Below, one piece after another: positions 1-3,987 of a stretch of 8,428 nucleotides of DNA; the first letter of the stretch is position 1, and each line of letters starts with the position of its first letter. The notes below the pieces were generated by a model. It worked only from the letters and a program-made list of their open reading frames with translations. It searched no databases and was not told the origin of the DNA. Source of the DNA: Clostridiales bacterium (lineage in GTDB: Bacteria; Bacillota_A; Clostridia; Lachnospirales; Bianqueaceae); NCBI GenBank assembly GCA_019423265.1, contig JAHZBS010000099.1, positions 1 through 8,428 on the forward strand, written 5' to 3'. Position numbers and translations under genes: made by a program.

Positions 1-551
1 CCGTAGGGATCGTCGCTCTCCGCTACCGGCCCCTTCCACGCCGCGAGACTGGCCAGCGCAATGGAATAGTCTCCACCCGTGGTCTGATCCAATGCGTAGC
101 CATGATTCAAGGACAGGTGATCTTCTGAAAAATCGTATACTTCCTGGGGCAGCAGAAGGCTCTCCATGGCGCCGAGGGCGGCGAATGCCCAACAAGTCCC
201 CAGACTTCCCTGATCCTTGACGGATGACACCCGCCCCACCTGACGGCTGTCGTATGTAGATGGAATCGCAATGAGAGAAGAACCCGGCCGCTCACTGATG
301 GAGTTAAACTTGCGGTCTTCATCTGTGTAATAAATCTTCTGCGCATCCGAATTCTCTTTGGGAAGCTCCATGCGCTCTGCCGAGTCATCGGATTCCGGAT
401 CCAACGGGGCGATGATGGCCACCTCTCTCTGCAGCTGCGCACTGTTGCTCTCCTGCGACGCGGAGGGGGACGGAGCTGGCGCCACCAGCAGCGCGGCGCA
501 GAGAATCAGACTTATTGCGATTTTGAATCCATTTTCCTTTGAAATCCACAT
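1..551 (-). CDS. Exported papain-like (C1A) cysteine protease, N-terminal 183 codons, C-terminus off the left edge
   Basis: The minus-strand frame is open from ATG at 551 to the window edge, giving 183 complete codons. Residues 9-32 form a hydrophobic, alanine-rich export signal ending near SPSAS, with likely cleavage around residues 32-33; a Cys at 18 lies in the hydrophobic stretch but the context is not a clear lipobox. Residues 33-95 are a polar, acidic spacer or propeptide. From residue 96 the sequence is papain-like: YDSR at 100-103, VKDQG at 111-115 carrying the oxyanion-hole Gln114, and GTCWAFAALGAMES at 118-131 with the nucleophile Cys120, followed by FSEDHLSLNHGY, the counterpart of the LSEQ segment. 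The catalytic His and Asn would lie beyond the edge. The family hydrolyses peptide bonds, here presumably outside the cell. The leader before the ATG is G-rich (GGGGTGGGACAG), so the Shine-Dalgarno match is only fair; an in-frame GTG at 560 is an alternative start. The family call is secure; substrate and full domain layout are unknown. Confidence 0.86.
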   Translation of the reverse strand, partial: MWISKENGFKIAISLILCAALLVAPAPSPSASQESNSAQLQREVAIIAPLDPESDDSAERMELPKENSDAQKIYYTDEDRKFNSISERPGSSLIAIPSTYDSRQVGRVSSVKDQGSLGTCWAFAALGAMESLLLPQEVYDFSEDHLSLNHGYALDQTTGGDYSIALASLAAWKGPVAESDDPY

Positions 552-598
552 CTGTCCCACCCCCCACGGCCCTACTTCTACATTACATTTATGTTACA

Positions 599-627
599 AT
601 CATAGCACAGTTTCTAGGAAAAAAGAA
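599..627 (-). promoter_or_regulatory. Candidate extended -10 promoter for the cysteine protease
   Basis: Read on the minus strand, TGC-TATGAT (the -10 at 604-599) is an extended -10 element about 48 bases upstream of the protease ATG. The -35 position 17 bases further up (627-622) reads TTCTTT, a weak match. Predicted transcription would start near 592, giving a leader of about 40 bases. The surrounding 590-670 region is strongly AT-rich. Inferred by eye only. Confidence 0.4.
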
Positions 628-642
628 TAGGTTTATAGAAAC
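610..642. repeat. 7-bp inverted repeat around the protease promoter spacer
   Basis: GTTTCTA at 610-616 and TAGAAAC at 636-642 are perfect inverted arms separated by 19 bases. They flank the presumed -35 and spacer region of the protease promoter, as a repressor site would. A 7-bp match in AT-rich DNA can occur by chance, so this is only a candidate operator. Confidence 0.25.
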
Positions 643-719
643 ATAATAAAAATTAAAAAATTAGTAATAAGTGAAATATCCTCTTCATGATTGAAGCGCC
701 CCGGCACAGATTGCGGGAT

Positions 720-1637
720 TTACGTTTTGTCGGCTCGCAGCCCTTTGAACACCGGGTGCCGCAGAAATCCACCGGCGCTCCTTTCCATAAAGGAAACGGT
801 ACAGACTAACTCGGGGAAAAGCCATACCGCCCCGTCATTTCCCTTGGGAATCTCCGCAAAAGGGCACATGTCCACCGGTCTTTGCCGAAGAATATGGCGA
901 AAGCCTTCCCCCTTTACCCCCATCGTAACATGTCCACGGTATACCAACTGTCCCCGCTCGTATTGTCCTAGCACAAGACTTGTCACCGCGTCTGTTTTAT
1001 GGATATATCCGCAGACGAAAAAGTCATCGTCCTGCAAGTTCTTGATTTTGATCCAGTCCTTTGACCGTATTCCCATGGTATAAACGCTATCCTTGCGTTT
1101 GGCGACGATGCCTTCCAGATCCATTCTCTTCGCTGCCTCAAAGAAGGCTCGCCCCTTCTCCTCCACAGTCCTGGAGACGGCGAGCCGTTCGCTTTCCCGC
1201 ACCGCCTTTTTCAGCAACTCTTTTCTCTCTGTCAGCGGCCGTCCCGTTACTTGCTGATCCTGGTAGTACAAAATGTCAAAGGCGATATAGGTGGCCGGCG
1301 CTTGCTTGGCGGCAAACTCGATTTTGATTCGGTTGGACATCAGGGACCGTCTCACCAGCTCCTGAAAGTCGGGCTTGCCATCTCGAAGCACAACCAACTC
1401 ACCGTCCAAAATACAGTGTACGCCAACTTGCCTGTGCAAATCCCATAATTCCGGAAATTTTGAGGTGACGAGGAGCAAACGCCGATTTTGCAAAATCGTC
1501 TCTCTCCCGTCCAAATAGGCGAGACAGCGCTCGCCGTCAAACTTTACTTCATAGAGATAGTCCGGATCGTCGAAGGGTTCACCGTTTTCCGCAATCAGCA
1601 TGGGGAGAATATTCTTTTGAGCCAATAGGTCTGCCAC
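720..1637 (-). CDS. ligD: ATP-dependent DNA ligase, LigD ligase-domain type (non-homologous end joining)
   Basis: The 305-residue product seals DNA nicks and ends using ATP and is the ligase partner of Ku. The adenylation domain spans about residues 8-200: motif I EVKFDGER (30-37) with the AMP-accepting Lys32, LDGELVVL (77-84) with Glu80, FDILYY (120-125), motif IV EGIVAKR (175-181) and motif V DWIKIKN (194-200). Residues 201-305 form the OB-fold domain, ending in the LigD-like tail LRHPVFKGLRADK (292-304). The start is GTG at 1637, sharing one base with the ku stop (TAGTG). An AGAAGG sequence inside the end of ku supplies the ribosome binding site, so translation is probably coupled. Only the ligase module is present: the polymerase/primase and phosphoesterase domains fused to it in many LigD proteins are missing at both ends, and neither occurs elsewhere in the window. 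No convincing terminator follows the stop. Confidence 0.94.
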   Translation of the reverse strand: MADLLAQKNILPMLIAENGEPFDDPDYLYEVKFDGERCLAYLDGRETILQNRRLLLVTSKFPELWDLHRQVGVHCILDGELVVLRDGKPDFQELVRRSLMSNRIKIEFAAKQAPATYIAFDILYYQDQQVTGRPLTERKELLKKAVRESERLAVSRTVEEKGRAFFEAAKRMDLEGIVAKRKDSVYTMGIRSKDWIKIKNLQDDDFFVCGYIHKTDAVTSLVLGQYERGQLVYRGHVTMGVKGEGFRHILRQRPVDMCPFAEIPKGNDGAVWLFPELVCTVSFMERSAGGFLRHPVFKGLRADKT

Positions 1638-2431
1638 TATGCGCCCTTCTTCCCGCGCCCTTTCCCTGGGGCCGCCGCTTGTTCTTCGATACTTTTCTGA
1701 AGCGCCTCCATGAGGTCAATTACGCTATTCCGCTCTTCCTGCTGTGCGGCGACGACTTCCTGACCGGCTATTTTCTGCTCAATCAACTGCCGCAGGCGCT
1801 GCTGATACTCATCGTGATAGAGCTGCGGCTCAAAGGGGCGGTCCATAGAGTGAATGAGAGTTTTAGCCATCTCCAATTCCGCCTCGTTCACCAGAGGGTG
1901 ACGGATCTCCTTGGGCAGGGCTTTAATTTCATCTGCATAAAACATAGTCTCTGAGAGCAGGCCATCCTCCGTGGGAATCAGGGCCATGAGCGTCTCCTTC
2001 TGGCCCATAACCGTCTTTGCAATGCCGATTTTTTGCTGGTCTTTCATGGCTACACGCAGCAATTCAAAAGCTTTTTCGCCGCCCGCGTCGGGCAAAACGT
2101 GGTATGTCTTATCATAGTAGATGGGGCGGATGGACGTGAGATCTGTAAACTGCAGAATTTGAATGCTTCTGTCCTTTTCCGTTTTGATCTTTTCAAAATC
2201 CTCCTCGGTGACAACTACATATTGATCCTGTCCATATTCAAATCCTTTGATAATATCCTTGGGACCCACTTCTTTTCCGCAGCCGGCGCAGACTTTTTTA
2301 TACCGGACGCGGCTCATGTCCTCCTTACACAGCTGATTGAAATGGATGTCGTTATCCTGCGTCGCGGTGTAAAGGGCTACGGGAATATGCACAAGTCCAA
2401 AGCTGATAGCGCCCTTATGGGATACAGCCAT
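1637..2431 (-). CDS. ku: Ku homodimer subunit, DNA end-binding protein of NHEJ
   Basis: The 264-residue product matches bacterial Ku in length and sequence. Bacterial Ku forms a ring-shaped homodimer that threads onto double-strand break ends and recruits LigD. Visible family features are the N-terminal HKGAISFGLVHIPVALY (5-21), YKKVCAGCGKEV (44-55), KGFEYGQDQYVVV (62-74), IYYDKTYHVLPD (104-115) and the helical C-terminal segment SVIDLMEALQ (236-245). Cys35, Cys48 and Cys51 (with His30 nearby) resemble the zinc-ribbon-like bridge region described for Ku, so metal binding is possible. The last 11 residues are Gly/Lys/Arg-rich and could contact DNA. The ATG at 2431 follows a near-perfect AAAGGAGG. 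The gene leads a two-gene operon with ligD and is headed by a sigma-G-like promoter, which agrees with the known forespore expression of the Bacillus subtilis ku/ligD pair. Confidence 0.97.
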   Translation of the reverse strand: MAVSHKGAISFGLVHIPVALYTATQDNDIHFNQLCKEDMSRVRYKKVCAGCGKEVGPKDIIKGFEYGQDQYVVVTEEDFEKIKTEKDRSIQILQFTDLTSIRPIYYDKTYHVLPDAGGEKAFELLRVAMKDQQKIGIAKTVMGQKETLMALIPTEDGLLSETMFYADEIKALPKEIRHPLVNEAELEMAKTLIHSMDRPFEPQLYHDEYQQRLRQLIEQKIAGQEVVAAQQEERNSVIDLMEALQKSIEEQAAAPGKGRGKKGA

Positions 2432-2463
2432 GGCGATAGCCTCCTTTGCGGTTTGTTATAGAC

Positions 2464-2493
2464 TAGTATGCGTGAAGAGACAGCTTTCTATAC
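2464..2493 (-). promoter_or_regulatory. Sigma-G (forespore)-like promoter for ku-ligD
   Basis: On the minus strand, GTATA (2493-2489), an 18-base spacer and CATACTA (2470-2464) match the forespore sigma-G pattern (about GMATR-18-CATNMTA) at every position except one base of the -35. Transcription would begin near 2457, leaving about 26 bases before the ku ATG, with the AAAGGAGG ribosome binding site inside. No good housekeeping promoter was found at a suitable distance on this strand. The forespore role is inferred from the match and from the regulation of the B. subtilis homologues. Confidence 0.6.
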
Positions 2494-2505
2494 TTCAGAA
2501 CCTTC

Positions 2506-2534
2506 TTGCACTTTCTCCCGGAGTAGGGTATACT
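2506..2534 (+). promoter_or_regulatory. Housekeeping (sigma-A type) promoter for the small plus-strand gene
   Basis: TTGCAC at 2506-2511 and TATACT at 2529-2534 are separated by exactly 17 bases, which predicts a start near 2541 and a leader of about 25 bases. A perfect TATAAT also occurs at 2538-2543 but lacks a -35 at the right distance. This promoter lies back to back with the ku promoter; the two -35 elements are 12 bases apart. Confidence 0.68.
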
Positions 2535-2565
2535 ATCTATAATCACACAGGAAGAGGAGAGACCG

Positions 2566-2847
2566 ATGTTACGAGTATGGGGCAAATTAATTAAGAAAAA
2601 TCAAATGAAACAGAACTACATCGCAGTCAATGAGGATACGAAATTACCGCTGGGGCAGCGCCTTCATCTGTGTCTGGATGAAATCTGTATGGAGCTTGAT
2701 CTCCAGCGCCCTATTTGGCTAGAACAAAATAGACAGGACATTCGAAGCTTTGGGCTCACCCAATTCCGGCAGGATCATTTTATAGAACCCTTCCCCTATG
2801 ATGCGCTGGAAATCGAGATTTTGGAGATGGATGATGCCAAGAAATAA
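2566..2847 (+). CDS. Small conserved hypothetical protein (93 aa)
   Basis: The product is not assigned to a named family. The ATG at 2566 follows a good ribosome binding site (GGAAGAGGAG, about 2550-2559) and a near-consensus promoter, and the frame is the longest in this stretch, so the gene is very likely real. The protein is soluble-looking, with no signal peptide or membrane segment. Landmarks are VWGKLIKKN at 4-12, LCLDEICMELDLQRPIWL at 35-52 and TQFRQDHFIE at 65-74, with a very acidic end (EIEILEMDD, 82-90). I recall short clostridial proteins of the same pattern (LRVWGK near the start, DLSRPIWL in the middle, F.QD.F.E after it), all of unknown function. It diverges from ku and converges on the pentapeptide gene, with 10 bases between the two stop codons, so it belongs to neither operon. 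Confidence 0.8.
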   Translation: MLRVWGKLIKKNQMKQNYIAVNEDTKLPLGQRLHLCLDEICMELDLQRPIWLEQNRQDIRSFGLTQFRQDHFIEPFPYDALEIEILEMDDAKK

Positions 2848-2873
2848 AAAGGTCCATTCAATCTTGAATGGAC
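2846..2873 (-). terminator. Intrinsic terminator of the copper operon, overlapping the last stop codon
   Basis: GTCCATTCA (2852-2860) and TGAATGGAC (2865-2873) form a perfect 9-bp stem with a 4-base loop. In the minus-strand transcript it is followed by UUUUU (2850-2846). The upstream arm and loop encode the last residues of the pentapeptide protein, its TGA (2860-2858) begins the downstream arm, and the U-tract overlaps the stop codon of the opposite gene. There is no T-run on the plus-strand side, so it should act as a Rho-independent terminator mainly for the minus strand. Confidence 0.85.
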
Positions 2874-3505
2874 ACGCCAAAAATTCGAATCAGATCCACT
2901 GCCTGGAGGCTTGAGATAATCGCGCCCTGCAATTCGCCGCCGCTGAGCCGGATCCCCTGTAAGTCGTTGGTGGTTAGATTGACATCCTTTAACGGGGTAT
3001 TGAGCATCTCTGCCTCTGCCAGAGAGCAGCCTTCCAGAAGAATCCTCGTCAACCTGGCCTCCGTCATTCCCATCTTGGCAAAATCACAGGTCTGAAAGAG
3101 GGAGTCCTGGATGTGCGCAAAGCTGAAGTTGCAATAGCGCCCCAGGCATTCTGACATTAGCACATGTTTCAAAATAGCGCCGGTAAAATTCGTCCCCACA
3201 AGCTTACAGTTGTGGAATTCCACCCTGCGAAAATTCGTATCTTCAAAATGCACATTGGACAGATCGCAGTCCCGAAATACAGCGTCGGTGATGTAGGATT
3301 TCTGTATGATACACTCTGGAAATTTGCATCCCTTAAAGAAACAGGTGTCGATGTCCACCCTCTGCAAATTGGTTTCCAGCAACATATCATTATAAAACTG
3401 CGCTCTCTCGATATGTTCCTCCTCTTCCGCCGCCCTGCGGGCCGCCTGCTCCAACGGCTGGATCGCCATTGGCTCAGACGGCAGCCTGGGCAATTGTCGT
3501 CTCAT
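2858..3505 (-). CDS. Pentapeptide-repeat protein, Qnr-like architecture, third gene of the copper operon
   Basis: The 215-residue product has a charged N-terminal segment (about 1-48, including EEEE at 27-30) and then about 29 consecutive pentapeptide repeats from residue 51 to 200, in the usual pattern of a small residue, any residue, Leu/Phe, any, any. Such repeats fold as a right-handed four-sided beta-helix. Cys occurs as the first residue of repeats at 60, 80, 100, 120, 140 and 160, exactly one per 20-residue coil, with others at 55, 65 and 125. The end (DLQG at 181-184, then LQAVDLIRIFGVSI at 200-213) resembles the C-terminal dimer tail of Qnr/MfpA-type proteins, and the total length is like Qnr (about 218), which mimic DNA and protect gyrase. 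That role is inference here. The ATG at 3505 follows GAGGGAG, which overlaps the csoR stop 12 bases upstream, so co-transcription with copA-csoR is very likely. Met13 is an alternative start but has no ribosome binding site. Confidence 0.93.
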   Translation of the reverse strand: MRRQLPRLPSEPMAIQPLEQAARRAAEEEEHIERAQFYNDMLLETNLQRVDIDTCFFKGCKFPECIIQKSYITDAVFRDCDLSNVHFEDTNFRRVEFHNCKLVGTNFTGAILKHVLMSECLGRYCNFSFAHIQDSLFQTCDFAKMGMTEARLTRILLEGCSLAEAEMLNTPLKDVNLTTNDLQGIRLSGGELQGAIISSLQAVDLIRIFGVSIQD

Positions 3506-3517
3506 CTGGGTTCTCCC

Positions 3518-3781
3518 TCATTTCATTATGGCATCCAAAAGCGTCAGGATCTCCTGAACCTTGCCGTCGGCATCGCCGCTTTCAATGCTATCCTTGACAC
3601 ACCCCTGGATGTGAGCCTTCAGCACTTCCCGGTTGGCTTTGTTCAGAATCGCTTCCGCCGCCATGATCTGGTGGCTGACATCCATACAATAGCGATCCTC
3701 CTCAATCATTTTCAAAATTCCGTCAATCTGCCCCTTGGCTGTTTTCAGCAGGCGGCTGATATCCTGTTTATTCGCTTGCAT
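3518..3781 (-). CDS. csoR: CsoR-type copper-sensing transcriptional repressor
   Basis: The 87-residue all-helical protein belongs to the CsoR/RcnR family, which represses copper export genes until Cu(I) binds. The Cu(I) ligands are all present at the family spacing: Cys32, His57 and Cys61 (in CMDVSHQIM and KAHIQGC), equivalent to Cys36-His61-Cys65 of the mycobacterial founder. The second-shell Tyr31 and Glu77 fall at the matching places, so copper is favoured over nickel, formaldehyde or persulfide sensing. The N-terminal helix carries the basic, amide-rich surface expected for DNA contact (LLKTAKGQIDGI, 11-22). The ATG shares a base with the copA stop (TAATG). The ribosome binding site is weak (AAGGG, about 10 bases away), so translation is probably coupled to copA. 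It should bind the GC-rich dyad upstream of copA, giving autoregulation. Confidence 0.96.
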   Translation of the reverse strand: MQANKQDISRLLKTAKGQIDGILKMIEEDRYCMDVSHQIMAAEAILNKANREVLKAHIQGCVKDSIESGDADGKVQEILTLLDAIMK

Positions 3782-3987
3782 TACCGGATGCCCTTGACTT
3801 CGTATCCCGCCTCTGTGACGGCCTGTGTCAACGCCTCGTCGGATACCTCTCGGTCTAGGTCCAGATAGGCGGTCTTCGCCTCCAAATCCACTGTGGCTTT
3901 GACCCCCTCAACGGCATTCAGCGCCTTCTCAACGCGCCCGGAACAGTGGGAACAGCTCATTCCTTCAATCAACATTTCTTTTTTCAT
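3781..3987 (-). CDS. copZ: Possible nested, in-frame CopZ copper chaperone (68 aa) at the 3' end of copA
   Basis: Codon 784 of copA is an ATG that begins a 68-residue CopZ-sized HMA protein, MKKEMLIEGMSCSHC onward, with metal-binding Cys12 and Cys15. Immediately before it lies AAAGGAG with an 8-base spacer, the same quality of ribosome binding site as used by the annotated genes. Free CopZ is normally 68-70 residues and hands Cu(I) to CopA or CsoR. Two readings fit: a former separate copZ fused to copA by loss of the stop between them, leaving a relic start, or a live internal start giving both a fused and a free chaperone from one message. E. coli copA also yields a free chaperone, there from the N-terminal end by programmed frameshifting. 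The open frame and start signals are directly visible; internal translation is inference. Confidence 0.45.
   Translation of the reverse strand: MKKEMLIEGMSCSHCSGRVEKALNAVEGVKATVDLEAKTAYLDLDREVSDEALTQAVTEAGYEVKGIR

Noticed and set aside
385..567. 60-codon minus-strand frame starting upstream of the protease
   Set aside because: It overlaps the protease in another frame; only the frame from 551 shows a signal peptide and papain motifs.
552..598. ACAT-AA-ATGT short palindrome in the protease leader
   Set aside because: Only 4-bp arms in AT-rich DNA; not distinguishable from chance.
681..719. Short hairpins after ligD (CTTCA/TGAAG at 682-695 and a CCC-GC/GC-GGG pairing) as a terminator
   Set aside because: Stems are only 4-5 bp and are not followed closely by a U-run on the minus strand.
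3164..3868. 234-codon open frame on the plus strand
   Set aside because: It lies opposite the pentapeptide gene, csoR and the end of copA, all of which have intact family motifs; its translation shows no recognisable domain.
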